Source of the DNA: Ceratodon purpureus
Taxonomy: Eukaryota > Streptophyta > Bryopsida > Pseudoditrichales > Ditrichaceae
NCBI GenBank assembly: GCA_014871385.1
Contig: CM026426.1
Span: forward strand, 72,923,573 to 72,987,572
Length of the DNA: 64,000 nucleotides
Direction of reading: 5' to 3'
Numbering within the stretch: the stretch's first letter is position 1; each line of letters opens with the position of its first letter. Both the position numbers and the translations under genes were made by a program. Below, piece by piece: positions 11,727-24,570 of this stretch. The notes under the pieces were generated by a model. The model did no database searches. It had not been told where the DNA came from and saw only the letters and a program-made list of their open reading frames with translations.

Positions 11727-14700
11727 ATGGCAGCAAGAGTGGTGGAGCGTTTAAGCTACCATCCCGCAATTTTGCTTGATGCATGCTATGCACCGCTTAT
11801 TAGGCGAGGTTCGTTGCAATGTGAGCAACCCTGTCCATCAACTTTTCCAGCACAAAGGGCAGCCGGAGATACAAACATTGACTTGTGGACCGATGACAGC
11901 ATTTACCCGGTTGATCTAGGAACAGGGAGGCCACCTCCATTCAGAACTTTTAGAGATTGCCTAGAATTCATATGCCATGGAGAGCGAGGTCTGTACGGAT
12001 ATGCACGGAGACTGGAGGTCGGTGATGAAGGGGGACCTATATGGCGTGAGTTGGAAATGCAATGTTGACATTTTGAAGAAGAATTGTGGAAGGTGAGAGA
12101 CGACATGGTTGGCAACAGAGTGAGGCTTGCCCATTACAGAGACATTTAGGATACATGCATGCAGTTGTGGAATGAATTGGAGACTACTAGTGGCGAGATG
12201 ACCAGTAATGAGAGAAATTACGGCATGATGGTGCATGGCTTGGAGACTGAGGTGCGTCACTGGCAGTAAGAAAGTGAGCGTCTACAGGAAGAGAGTGAGC
12301 GGCTACAGCAGAGGGGCAACTTCTGGAAAGACACGCCTATGGGGATGCGACGTAGGGCTTGCTCGCATAGGAGGATTCATGAGTTGAATCCACGTACGGC
12401 GGGTGCAAAACGCAGAGTGAGGCTCATTAGAAGAGTGTTGCAACTACATCTTGTGGATGTTGTCAACGAGAACAACCAGGTCAAGCATTGAACCTAGCGA
12501 CTTCATGGGGATAAAGCCTCCCAAATAAGAACTGCCGTAGCGTTGGCGAAGATACTATCTAGGCATGAAGGTCTAACCCTTGCAACTCAACCATCTATGG
12601 AGTATGTTAAGACAAAGATTGCCAGCAACGTTCTCAAATCAGTTGGAAACATTGTAGGGCCGGGAAAAATTCTTACTCCCTACGACCAAGCAGGGCTGTC
12701 CCATTGAGGCTATGGTGCTATTTACCAAGCTGTGAATGATCCAGTTTGGGCTTTGACCAAGGATATGAAATCCAACATACTACCAAGCCCCTATCACGTT
12801 AGCAGGCTTTGGCAGGAGCTGAATGTGAACTTGCCACAGTTTACAGGCCAGTACTACCACGCTGAGGGAAGGATGGAGCTGCCAACAGTGTCAAAGAAAA
12901 CCAAGAAATCCAAGGACCAGCGAAAGGAGGTAGTCTTGGATGAAAAGAATTCACTATTCATAGACCTTGAGGTGGTCCAGCAAAGCATGGTCATCTTTTA
13001 TGGCATCACGGAATGAGGTATGCATCCTCCTTTGATCTTGTTAGTGCCTAGGTGAATGTCTGTTTGGTATCAGCAGCCGCATTGAGCGTAGACAACAAAG
13101 GAAGCTAATTTGATTGCATAAAACAGTCATTCTCAAGTTCAAAATTTTTGCAAAGTTGGAAGGGGCTCCGTTGATCTTTGTCCTCAAACTGGACAAGGTG
13201 GAGATTGTGAAAGGAAAAAAATTTGAATGTCTTAACATCACGTTGATGAACAGGGCATTGGACGCTGACATTTAGGTAGAGCACGAGAGGTACTTTTCAG
13301 TACAATCGAAGTAGGAAATTTGGCCAATTGCCACATTCCGAGTGGAGAAGGACTCCTATGATGTTATATCGTGGATATTTAAAAAATCAAACTTACTAGT
13401 TGTGATTGCAGCACTATCAAATGGCCAGAGACTACAAGTCCCCCGAGTTGGTGAATTCTATGTGGAGTGGCAGCTTGCAGCAGACATGAAGACAATTAAG
13501 TGCATGTACGGGCTTCAGTTTGAGCCTGCATGTGTAATGAACTGTATATACTCCAACCAAAAGAGGATTAAGCCCAGAGTGGGGACAGCAAGTCAGGCAA
13601 ATGTTGCCATCAAAAGTCGTGGTAAAGCAAACTAGGTGGGAGGACTATTTTTGAGTAGCCTACCAAAAGAACCTTGTGACATGATAGCATCTACTAGGTG
13701 GAGGCCTATCCTGCCAATTTCTTTGTCCAGAGTGCACATTTGTACACTGCATGCCCATGTTCGATTGACAGAGAAGATAGTGCACATGCATATCTTGTAT
13801 GTTTGGAACATACAGAATCAGAGACTTATGGCATGATGAAGAAGTTGTTGTCAGCGGTTGGGCTCATGGTCGAAACGTGGAGATTAGGACGAACCCAGAG
13901 CTTAGTCGCAACACTGAAAACGTGCCATAGAAACCATCTCGTAGTGGTGTTGTTGCCACCACACTTTTTAAGCCAAGCATTTGGTCTGGCAATGATAAGG
14001 CCTGGAAAGATATTTGTCAAGCCGAGAATAATAATGCCGGCAGTGGAGCTGACTGCATTGCAAGGGCTCAGATGTGGCAAGCCTTTGAAGAGGTGCTTCT
14101 ATATTTGACCGGATTAGTGTTGACAGTAGAGCAAAGGATGCAGTTCAAACAAAAGATACACAAGTTTGGAAAGGCATACTTAAAGGCCTTTGAAGAGGAG
14201 CATGTATCGACTACATGGTATGCTCTTCGCTCTGTTTATTGATGCTTTCGGTCTTTCTTCAGTGGCTGCCTACTTGACCTCAGCAAGCGCCTTTTAACTT
14301 CCTTTTTCTTAGTGACAGCATGTACTTGTGGGGCACTCTTCTTGGTTTGTGGATCACTATAGGAGCCTAGGAGTCTGGAGTTGCCAAGGTATGGAGAAAT
14401 CACACCATCAAGCGAAGGCAGCACATCAAGCACATACAGCCCATGGTGGTGGGAAAGCTTGTACTAGTGCAAATCTGCAACAACTGTAACATTGGTACCA
14501 AAACATACAACATCAATATAACAAGAAATTGGAGATCGAATAAGCTATACCTGACCCAGTTGATGGACCAAGGGCCGTAGGGGCATCCAGAAGATGCAAG
14601 TGGTGGCATCAATCAAGTGTTGCCAACGCCTGCGAGGAGTGGAGATCAAGGAGGAGGCGTGTCGGGAGAGCATATGTTATTGAAGAAGTCGTGGAAGGTG

Positions 14701-14888
14701 GAGGAGATGGCTTTGTGGAAGAAGAGCCAGAATGGAATGCTAATGGGGACATGGTTGAAGGTGGGCGCAACAAGGGTAAACAAAGGGAGGCTGCTGTTAA
14801 CGACATGGACATCGAGGATGCTCGCAACAGTGCTGCTGGGAAGGATGTTGCCATCGATGTCGACATTGAACATGCTAACACCGACTAG
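11727..14888 (+). pseudogene. Large uncharacterised pseudogene, possible transposase of the 11.9-kb element
   Basis: The frame starts at ATG 11727 (MAARVVERLSYHP) and continues through many stops (TGA 12066 and others near 12150, 12270, 12490) as coiled-coil sequence, a Lys-rich block (KKTKKSKDQRKEVVLDEKN, about 12895-12955), FDPACVMNCIYSN-like sequence near 13520, a Cys/His piece TACPCSIDRED (about 13755), and QKIHKFGKAYLKAFEEEHV (about 14150-14210). It ends in an Arg-rich then acidic tail (14640-14888). I do not recognise the family. The length, single main frame and position inside the TIR-bounded insertion suggest an element-encoded protein. Kept coherence between stops argues for a true former gene. 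Confidence 0.4.
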
Positions 14889-16700
14889 GGGGTTCAGAGC
14901 CTGAGGCATAGTTGATATGGTTTTATTTGATATACAATGTTTTGTAGAAGGATAATGTTATAGCGAAGTAATACCTTTCATTTGAACTGTATCTTGTAGA
15001 GAGTAAACTGAAGCAAACAGTTTCATGAATGCTGAGCTTGTCTTCAAATGTACATTTTCTTAAGAAAATAAAAAAAATAAAAAAATAAAAAAACATGCAG
15101 GCAATTCATTTTCAAAATTTAAGAGATGTGCGAATACATAGTCAAGGAAACATTGTCCATACTCAGGCAAATAAAACTGGAATTATTTTCAAGAGATCTT
15201 ACATTTGGAATATCATGTTTAAATTTTAAAAAATATGGATGTTAATTATAGAAATATTTATTTCAGAAAGCCAAATTTTAAACTTTAAATCATGTTATCT
15301 TGTAAAGTTATCTTGCTTTCAGATTCACTTCTCTTAATTTTGGATCATGTATACGTTGTAATAATTTTTTTCATTTCATATTTCTTAGTGTTTTCTACAA
15401 GATCTTAGTGGCACATTTCATCATTTTTGAATTGAATTTTCTTATTCTTAATTTATGTATTTTTTTTAAATTTTTGAATTTTATGTCTCACAATGTATTC
15501 TTTAAGACCTTTAGAGGGAAGTACCATAGGCTAAATTTTTTTAATTTGATTTGGTTTGTTTTAATTTATATTAATAAATATAGTCTATAGGACCGGGACG
15601 AGGAGAGAAGCTCAGTACTTATTACTTCTTCTTAAATTTAATTTAGAGGTCTTTCATGAATTTTTTATATTTTTATTTTCATTTGGTTTTTATTATGTCT
15701 TCATTCAAAATTTTTTTCTTCCAATTTTAGACAATTCTTTTTCTTTCATTATTTTTTTGTTTTGGTTTTCATCTTGGTTTTATTTTCATTTTATTTATCC
15801 ATTTTTTTCCCCGAGATTTTGTTATTTTTTTCTCATTTTTTCTTTTTTTTCTTTTTTTTACAAGTCTTCTTAATGTGATGGGACATTGTAGAGGGGGTTG
15901 TATTATAATGGGCGCAGGTCATCCCCCTATGACCGCGGCGCCCATTCCCTTGCGTGGTAGAGAGACGGAGGGGCGCTCCCCTTCTCCCCCTCTTGCCGGC
16001 GTTGATGGCAGCAACGTCTCCGCGACCCTCCGACGACTCGCGAGCTCGCAGTTGAGCTGCTGCCGGAGTTTGTGGGAGGCGAATGCATGCAACGAGGCAG
16101 AGGCGCATTGAAAGATTGAGGGAGGGACGGAGCGGGGGAAATTGAGGGCGGGACGGAGGGTGGGAGATTAGGGGTCGTGCGGGGTCGTGGGAGGCAGCTC
16201 GGTCGGCAGCTGAGGGCGCGGACGAAGGGAGCTCCTGGGCGTGGAGGAAGGGAGCTGTGAGCGCGGGGGAAGGGAGGTTTAATGCAAACTTCACTTGCAG
16301 TGGAAGACCGCAGACCGCACTGTCGGTACATGGGTGCGGTGAAGCAAGGGAGGTGCGAGAGGGACAGCCGCAGAGCACGTAGGATCGCAAAAGGAGACGC
16401 CGCAGCATTCAGGTAAAGCCTGAACATTTTACTTTGTTTTGGTTTTGTGTCTTTACTTGTATCTCAACTGCCATGCGAAGTTGTGAGCTCAGTCAGCTGT
16501 GAGTGACATAGTGTAGCACGTGTGAGTAGTAATCTTAGGCTACCTATCCAAAGAATTCCGAGAACTGTATGCAAGAAGCTAAGGCCATTGTTTTAGCTAC
16601 AAATCTTGCTATCAACAAACATGGGGTAAGCATTTCCGGAGTCTATTTCCTACTTAATATAATTAAGACTTAGTGAGCTTACTGTCGTGAGTACATTGTG
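14889..16700. other. Non-coding spacer
   Basis: From 14900 to 15870 the sequence is very AT-rich with many T and A runs and no plausible gene. From 15870 to 16430 it is more GC-rich and includes a hairpin near 15910-15945 (GGTCAT and ATGACC arms inside GGGCGC and GCGCCC arms). Open minus-strand frames there end in a poly-Lys run encoded by poly-T and look spurious. Confidence 0.5.
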
Positions 16701-16728
16701 TCACTAACAACTGTATGTTGTGCCACAG

Positions 16729-18447
16729 CCATGGTTGCTAGGAGCAAGGACGAGCCGGTTGATACGCCATAGCCCTTGCATTCGACCTGAAGCCGCTACC
16801 GGCGGATGTGACGTCCAAGCTCGTGGTGGTTGCACCCTTTCTTCTTGGAAGGAAGAAGGCATACTACAATAGCCAGTTCTTTCATTGTACACTTGGCCTC
16901 TGCAACACTAGAATTCCCTTCTTCGAGCTCAGCAGTGACAAGCTATGCAAGAAATCCTTGTTCATATAGCGGTGGCCGGAGCCGTCATCTGGGCGCCACT
17001 ACATTGCTGATTGCAGTGACGAGCAGGCTATCGACGCTTATACAAAGCAGCATGCGAAGGTGTATGGAAGTGACCCTGACAACAACACATTTGGTACCTC
17101 GTTTCTTCGAGCTTGTCATCTGAGCTTTGAGTTGGGCAAAGAGGTCAACTCGGCACAGTAGGCGGAGTCCCTACAGAAGACACTTGAGAAGCAGGCTGCC
17201 CACAACCCTCTCAAGCTCTCACCCCTAGCCTGAAGAGAGCAGATTGAGGCCATCTTTGACGTGCTTGCTGGCCTCATTGATGACAAGCCCTCTGCTGGCA
17301 ACACATCCTTGGCCATTGAGGGAGTCGATAAAAAACCTAGCCACGGCGTCCTTGTTACCGGAAGTAGCAACAAGGGAGAGCCTCGAGTAGAGAGAGCTCG
17401 GGGTCGCACTCAAAGCGTGCTCAAGGCGAAGGCGGCCTTGGTAAGTGAGGAGGAAAGGCTGCCCAAGTCTTCCTTTGCTGGCAGCAAAAATGAAGATCGA
17501 CCCAACTTGGATCCGAAGGCGAAGTTGGATCAGGCCATGACCAAGAAAGCGAGAGTTCAGGCCGATCTTACGAAGAAGGAGGCTCCGAGGGAGGTGATTG
17601 TTGGAGATTTGCAAAACCAAAGGAATTTCTTGAAGTAAAAGGAGGATGAGGAGAATTGGTTCTATGACGATGTGGCCGCCCACCGTACTGCCAGTAAGAT
17701 AGCCGGGGCCGCTGGCAGCGCAGAAGAGAAGAAGCGGTTCGATGCTTTGGCCCATCTTGGTGGTGATTAGATGGCTAATGCGAGCAAGGCTGCCCAAGAA
17801 GCCTAGCTTTGCATTGACAACAAGGAGAAGCAGCTGGCAGCATTGGTGGAGATATAGAGAAGTCAAAGGCTGAGGTTAGGGTTTTTAGTGTGGAGATCAT
17901 GTCCCTCGAGCTGGCAGCAGCATTCATACGGCCAAAGAGTGTGCTCCCACACCTGCCATCTAAGTTTCAAGCCCTCCCCATCTAGCTTTGAGACCCTTGC
18001 CTCTTCTGTGACCGGTATTTTGTTGACACCGCTTGTGTACCCTTGACATGCGGCTGCTTAGCACACCTACATTGCATGTTTGAGGTTGTCTTCTCCCTTG
18101 ACACCAAGTGTAGTAGTTGCTGCCGCTCCTTGAGTGGAAGGTGGCTTGGACAATGGGGGTTTCCACTATATGAGTCAGCTCAAGCGGAGCTCCACCACCT
18201 TCAGGAGGTTTTCAAGTCTGAGGTGGGTGTAACGGACTTCCAAAGCTCCTTTGCTGGCAGCAAGAAGGCGGCTGAGCATACTTCTCTTCCTTCGGAGGAG
18301 GAAGACCATGTCAGGAAGAAGGCCCGTGTTGATGGCCCTGAGGGGGAACACATCTTCGAGATGTCGGGGGGGAACACATCTTCAGGCCCGGCTGGAGCTG
18401 CCCTTGACAAGCTTGTTGATGCCATCGAGACCTCAGCATTGCCATAG
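16729..18447 (+). pseudogene. Uncharacterised pseudogene with Lys/Glu-rich C-terminal half
   Basis: After an acceptor at 16728 a frame beginning LKPLPADVTSKLVVVAPF (16787) can be followed to about 17866 through TAG and TGA stops (for example between SLFI and RWPEP, NSAQ and AESLQ, PLA and REQIEA). It reads as a globular start, then a Lys/Glu-rich disordered stretch with FAGSK and KKARV. The FAGSK...KKARV pattern recurs near 18250-18330, so the region may hold two copies of one module or one gene with an intron. The family is not recognised. Stops again look like CAG to TAG and CGA to TGA changes. Confidence 0.4.
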
Positions 18448-19269
18448 ATATTTGTTTTTCTTTGTAGATAGTGCCATAGCGGATTAGTATTAGTAGCATT
18501 TACGTTGTCCCACGTTTTATTTTCATGTGCTGCCTTGATTTCCCACTTTACGTTCTCAACTGCGGTGGCACCGAGTAGTTGCTGGCAGCAATGTGTAAGT
18601 AGTTGCGATAGTCAGGGTTCACACTTTCTGGAAACCGAACCTCCTTTTTTTGGACACTTATGATGAATGTCATCTTATTGTATTTGCAATTTGTACATGT
18701 GGCTGCCACCTTCTGTACTATTTTGTAAACGTCACAATTGTCCTCAACCCTAAACTTTGCTGGCAGCAAGAGGTTCTAGAAGTAGACTTGCTTTCATCAA
18801 GGGAGAAGGTTACATACCGGTCTGGGGAGGATAAAACATATACTAAACCAAACATGATGTTGCAAGCATAATGTATAGTCCACTAACTAGTGCTGGCTGC
18901 ACCCAATTTCCCTAACCGCTGGCTACAGCATTTGCGGAGACCGAGGATCACACATCGTCGGTGGAGGAGGTAGGTGGACTGGCTCATAATATCCTTATTC
19001 AATGCATTGGCAGAAGGTTTGCTGACACCAGCTAGTCGGCTCGGGATTTGGTCCCAAGTGGGCCAGGTTGTTGTCAGCGGGCCACTGTAGCAACGCCCGA
19101 CACACATTCTTCACAAAGGTCATTGGTTCGACCCTCCGCTTCGGCGTTGCTGGCACCACGTTGGCACCTTTGGTGCCTCGTCAAAAGTGCACGGGCGCCT
19201 CGTTTTTTTCTCTCACGTGCTATAAGAAAAGGCCCCTTTGTGACCTGAATTTTCACCTAATGTATCCAA

Positions 19270-19494
19270 AAGCTTTCAGCCTCTGATTGCATGGCTATGG
19301 TTGATGAAGACAATAGTGAAGGTGAATACACTACTTCAGAAATTATAGAGTTAGTAGAGAATAGTGAAATATCATCACCAATGTTGGAGAACCACCAAGA
19401 AGAAGATCATGAAGATGAAGCCCTTGATAAAAACAACATGCACTACAAGGAATTCATGCCCTTAATCAACTATTACTCAAGATTTTTGACTTGA
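19270..19494 (+). pseudogene. Pogo/Tigger transposase C-terminal fragment
   Basis: The frame SASDCMAMVDEDNSEG-EYTTSEIIELV followed by an acidic stretch and a stop at 19492 resembles the DEDN...LTDEEIV acidic tail of Tigger-type transposases. It fits as the direct continuation of the relic that breaks off at 7375 (...KEGNPI), suggesting one gene split by the 11.9-kb block. The following 19495-20377 holds no gene I can support. Confidence 0.5.
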
Positions 19495-20377
19495 TACGTG
19501 GTCTTGGTTTGGACATCTTGTCCCAAACGTTGTAGAGAGCATTCACATGACCTGTGATTCTTGAATTTTTGCCCTCCTCAGTTGGAAGTCCACGTTGGAA
19601 ACATCAGCCACGTCGGATGACAGGTCGCCAGCCCCTTGAACTCTATGTACCATGGGTAAAAGTGACATTTCCCTGAGGAAATTTTCTTCGCCACCATCTT
19701 CGGAGGTTAATGAGTAATTCTATTGTCACCATGGTGCGGTAATTATGCCCGCTTAATAAGGTCAAGCAAAGCACTTGCGACAGACGTTCATACGCAGGTC
19801 CGACTTGTAGAGGTCTGTTAGCTCTAGTCGCCACTTTTCCCGAATGTTCACTGCACTGCATAGATGAAATAAATGTCTTGTATCATCCTCTTTCTGTCCA
19901 TTTTTCAATGTCCTTGAATTCCGAGGGACAATAATCTCCGGCCCCATTTCATATTGACTGTCGGTTTTGTGTAACCGTTTGGTCCAAATTTTAATAAATA
20001 ATTTAATCTAATTATATGAAGCAATTTTCAATATCAAACATTAAAAGGCCGCATAGTTTATAAGCGTCATCCACGATACGCAACGTGCCTCAGCAATATT
20101 ATTGTTTACGGATTCTCTCTATGCACACCAAATGTGGGTAGGCTACCACCATCGTCTGCTTGACAAGTTATCATATTTCATTTCTCCATGTACTCTGAGT
20201 ATTTGCACTTACTCCACGGAATAACAGTGAAGTAACTCATTTCTGAATGATGAGTACAATTATTTTCAGTATCTACACTACCCTAGCACTCCTCTACCGC
20301 TACGGAGATCAAGACTTGGTCCAGTTTAGGAGCAATGACATTTCATTGCATGTTTGAATCACATACCGACCTCTGAA

Positions 20378-20539
20378 CACTACTAGCAAACCTGTCGTTC
20401 CCCACTTACTATATCAAGCAACTTCGAAGTTGGTGAGTTGGTGGAGTCACAAAAGACAAGAAAAAGTGCCCTTTCCCACCTCTTTCGTCAGTGAAAGTTG
20501 ACACTTTTTGAGTGAGGAACGACAGGTCTGCGTCTAGTG
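20378..20539. mobile_element. 162-bp CACTA-type MITE
   Basis: It begins CACTACTAGCAAACCTGTCG and ends with the inverted counterpart (reverse complement begins CACTAGACGCAGACCTGTCG). The first 31 bases match the reverse complement of the last 31 at 25 positions with no gap. It is flanked by the same 3-bp target duplication GAA (20375-20377 and 20540-20542). Size, CACTA terminus and 3-bp duplication define a non-autonomous CACTA element. Confidence 0.85.
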
Positions 20540-20899
20540 GAAGCTTGACCTTCTCTCCATCAGAACCACGTGCTACTATCTCCCTATAGCGTCTCCGTAG
20601 TGAATTGTTATGTTGCTTTCCTCGGATGCACCCTCACTACAAGTCCCGTCTATGTATTATGGATGTGCATGCAAGGACATTCCGTCCGGTTAGGACAGAG
20701 AAATGAATACAATATCCAACGTATATTCACTATAGTGAGATGAGTTTCACCTATATGGACATTACTCAACGCCATCCGTTTGGTTAAGTAATAATATGAG
20801 TATGTCATGGAAGACGCTCACACAATGTTCTCTTCATGGATATCTTGACCCGGGTACAGAATCACAAGAAGGTTCAGAATGTTAATCTGGAAACTTGCA

Positions 20900-23450
20900 T
20901 TACATTATGCATATGGCCTCGGCATTATCTCCGCCATAGCCTGCCTAGTGGAGCTTACCTTTGCGTAATTTTTTTTGTAAATTCTCTCGCTTTTACTTCT
21001 CCCAGCTGCAGTAGTTTGTTTAAGGGGCACTCCCTCCACAACCGTATTCTTTGCCTCTACCGCACTGGCCTGCTCAACCTCATCCTGAAGAAACAATATC
21101 ACACTGACATCACAACACATCTACTATATGATCTTGGTGATAACGCCATTCAACGTAGTAGATTACATGCAGGTTCTTCGTCAATGTTGCCATCCAGCGT
21201 CTTTGTCTTTGAGCGTAGAGTTTCCACATACTCCATCAGCGAAGTGAGGACATTGCTCAGGACCCCTCTATCACTAGTATCGCATTTCTTCAGCTCTTCT
21301 ATGTGTTGAATCAATATGCGGATGACTTGTTGTTCCTTGGATGCATTCATTTCTCCATTCCCTTGGTCGTCCTCAGCTTGATGTCTCACACTGGAATTTC
21401 CCTCCAAACCAACCGAGGCTCAGACATGTGTGTTGTGGCGCGAGGGGGAACCATTGTCTGGCTACTATGACGATGACTTGATGACATTGTCTCCGTCCCT
21501 GTACTTGCTTCTTTCTATCCTTCCACTTCCGCCAGATTCACTCTTCACCCTTCCAGAGTATCACTTATCTCTTACCATTTCTTCCTGCACCTCCTTTGGC
21601 TCTCGATCCGTGCCAAGTTTCTGTCTCAGTCGCTCTGTGATTCCTACTTTGCCAAGAGGACCGGTGTGTCCTTCATCCTCCTGTCGGAGTGTGTATGTCT
21701 CATTTGCTCGGACTTCCTTCTAAACTTATCCGACGCCTTAAGCTCCTGAAGTTTCGCCCACACGCTCTCTTTAACCCGAGGTGGCCTTTCATCTTTCGCC
21801 TAAATCATCTTGATTAGTTCGTGTCTATATGAAGACAGAGTGTTCCCACACGAGTGCGGAACCATGAGGTGTTCACGTCCGCGCTATAATCAAAGTCTTC
21901 GTTCATTCTATTCATTGAAACTTCCATTAAGTGGTGTCAAATGTCAATAAACGATGGATCCAAACCTCTTACCACTTTATCAAGAGCATCATTATATGCA
22001 GTGATTTCCAACCCGTGAGATTTACCGTCATGGTTGACATGTATATAATTCCGCTTACCACCAACATAAAATCTTCTTTCGTTGTCTATAATGTAGACCT
22101 CCTGTAATTGATCTAGAAGGGGGTGATGTAGACCTCCATAATGGTGACATACGCTGCATATCAGAAGGGGGCGATGTTGCATGACATGGTGGACTTCTGG
22201 ATGATGTAGACCTCCCTCCAGTGGTTCCGTTCCATGAAGCCATACTCTAGTCGAGTATCAGTTGATCTTCTAGGAGTGTCACGGCCATGAAACTCTTTTT
22301 GATAGTACCGCTCCGGATCTCTGTTTTGCCTCCACTCAGATGATGCACTCCTGCGGCTGTAGCGACCTTGTTCTCTGCGGTAATCAGAATCATCTGAAGG
22401 ACTATATGATCGTCTTCCTCTGCGGTTTCGGTATTCACACTTTCCCCCATATACATGTGACCACTGTGCAATTAAGTGCCACGTCAATGCATAACATACA
22501 AAATTATGTACATGTTTTAAAACCTCTTCCAACAACTACACTCAAATTCAATCACCACTAAGCACAAAAACTAATCCAAGGTGAAGTCTTCAAGACCGTC
22601 TTACATATTTGCAAAATGTTCATTGGATTACCTCTCCGTAAGTCATGTCTCGATCCCACCTGATCCTCGCACCTTGACTACGTTGGTTTTGTCAGAAGTA
22701 TGCTACGGTACCCGGCGTAAAGTCTTCTTTGTCCGTTGACAGGTTGTAGTAAATCTCTTTTGATGGAGGACATGTCACTGACTTACCAATAGGGGTGTCC
22801 CTTACCGTTGGCATGTCGGTCCCCTCTGGTTCTTCGGCACTGTGCTCTGTGGAACCTTCCTCCCTCTGTTCAAGCGATTCGCGTTCGAAATGCACACCAA
22901 CTGCAACATCAGAGTTGTTTGCGACGCTCTTTTTGCTCCTTACAAACATGTCATTCATGTTATTGTCAGCACAGTATATATCCCACGCAATTAATTAAAT
23001 AATGATATGAACGTTTAGAAATCGGTGTTACATACTACACACCCCATGCCAAAACCCTTCAATGTACCTCTAGTGCCGCATTTATACTTTCACTCTTCCG
23101 TAGAATTTGTGGTGACTTTCAGCGTAACATCTTTCAGTGGGGTATCATGTCTTGAGGTTCCCAATTTCGACTAACTGATTTGGAAAAACTCTTCTTCTAG
23201 GGCTGTAACGGTGTCTGGGCTGGGGGGTTGTTCCGCTTCTTCTTCTTCACTGAAATAGATTTTTTCTTCCGATGACAAGCGCCTTCACTTGTTGGGGCTC
23301 CAGATGTCAATGCCTCGCTGACATAAACCACCTCTACATCCTCGTTTGCTGGACCTTTCTCCTTCTGCTTCCGTTTAGAGACGTTCTACAGTTGAGGCTG
23401 CCTCTTCTCCTTTGAGACAGGGGCCATACCTACACAGTTACTCATCCTCT
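20900..23450 (-). pseudogene. Minus-strand pseudogene with Arg/Ser/Tyr-rich segment
   Basis: Coding-like pieces on the minus strand run in order from ATG near 23445 (MSNCVGMAPVSKEKRQ): a Lys-rich region, then KYKCGTRGTLKGFGMGC (about 23030-23080) with a possible zinc ligand set, MNDMFVRSKKSV (22958), an RS-like block RNRRGRRSYSPSDDSDYR (about 22380-22440), YYVGG-type FYVGGKRNYIHVNHDGKSHG (about 22010-22080), and EEQQ/Lys helices near 21150-21400. Stops and frameshifts interrupt it and introns are likely. I do not recognise the family. The Arg/Tyr/Asp-rich part is reminiscent in composition of the Arg-rich protein of the giant hAT, but no alignment supports homology. Confidence 0.35.
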
Positions 23451-23636
23451 TTCACATGGTTTTGATGTAAGGCTTTCCTCGGACATCATTCAAGCACCCA
23501 AGGTTCATTCATTCCCAGTGGGCAACATTCACCAACAATAATTGGGCGACATTTCATACGGATAGAACATATTTTTAATGGACCCCACATAAACGGCCCA
23601 AGATACTTATCCATGACGTATAAGATCCTCCGGCGG

Positions 23637-23706
23637 AAAACAAAACAAAACAAAACAAAACAAAACAAAACAAAACAAAACAAAAAAAAAAAAAAAAAAA
23701 AAAAAA
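23637..23706. repeat. (AAAAC)n microsatellite and poly-A
   Basis: About ten AAAAC units pass into a run of A. The reverse strand gives meaningless Phe/Cys/Leu-rich frames. Confidence 0.95.
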
Positions 23707-23759
23707 CAACTCTCAAAAACTGAGATACAAGTCTGTCGTCAGTGGCTGACTCACCTGTA

Positions 23760-23985
23760 AGAGTCTGATGCCCCCTTCCCACCCAGAGGTAGGAAGGAGG
23801 TAAGTGCTTAGTTTAGAGGGAGGTATGGACTTGTGCGTTCACACGGCCTTGGGTAGTTAGCACCCGAACCTGGAGATCAGCATCGGAATTTCCTGCAGTG
23901 GTGGGAATTATCTACGGTGCTAGAGGAGTGTTTTGAGGGTGGCACAGGAGTGGCAGGAATCGTGAAAATATTCCTTTTATAGTAA
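23760..23985. repeat. Dispersed repeat, copy A
   Basis: Shares an ordered series of blocks with 26980-27510: CCTTCCCACC, AGAGGTAGGAAG, GGTAGTTA, CCCGAACCTGG, ATCTAC and GGCAGGAATCGT. Identity is roughly 70 percent by eye and the copies are in the same orientation. The family is unknown. Confidence 0.55.
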
Positions 23986-24570
23986 AAAAATCTTGCAAAC
24001 CATGAAGGTATGGACATGGCCATTGACACAGCACTTAACTATCAACGCTGAATTCAGATTAATCCGCGGCACATCAACATTTCGTGGCCCTTCTCTCGGT
24101 GCCCACAGCCTTGTCGTACTCTCCACAACCTTGTCGTACTCTCCACACCATTTGCATAGAGCTTGTACACGACTCCGGAATTGTCATCAGATCAGCCATG
24201 GACCTGTTATTGTTGCCAGATCTTAAAGATCCGCGATTGCCAAGAGGTCTGCTGATTCCATGAGCCATCACAAAAGACAACAGCTTCGTTCAACTCGTGG
24301 ACAAATGCACCGAGAGGCAGAAGAGCGCACATGATTACCGGCCATCGGTCGAAGTGAAGGAGTCAGCAAACCCAAATGGGCGAATAGGGATACTAGATTT
24401 GGAGTCGTCAAAGCGTTGGGTCATGGTGGTGTCACCCTCATACTCAAACTCCTGCCACTGCTTCAAGGCTTCAAGGCTTGAGGAAGAGAAAGCTCTACGT
24501 CTTCACTGGAGCTGCAACCAAATGCATGTTCTCAAAGCTCTACGGACTCTTCACTGGAACCAGGTCACCA

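Larger units (their letters stand above)
7376..19262. mobile_element. Candidate 11.9-kb TIR element inserted in the pogo relic
   Basis: The 32 bp at 7376-7407 and the reverse complement of 19231-19262 align without gaps at about 22 of 32 positions, sharing the core TCACAAAG-GGCC. The pogo coding sequence stops at the left end (...KEGNPI) and resumes just after the right end (SASDC...DEDNSEGEYTTSEIIELV), as expected if this block was inserted into it. No clean target-site duplication is visible and the superfamily is unknown. The block contains the CCGG-rich gag-like element and two large pseudogenes, one of which may be the element's own transposase. Confidence 0.45.

Noticed and set aside
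15833..16427. Minus-strand frames of 166-191 codons
   Set aside because: They overlap each other in two frames, one runs into poly-Lys encoded by a T-run, and no domain or homology is apparent.
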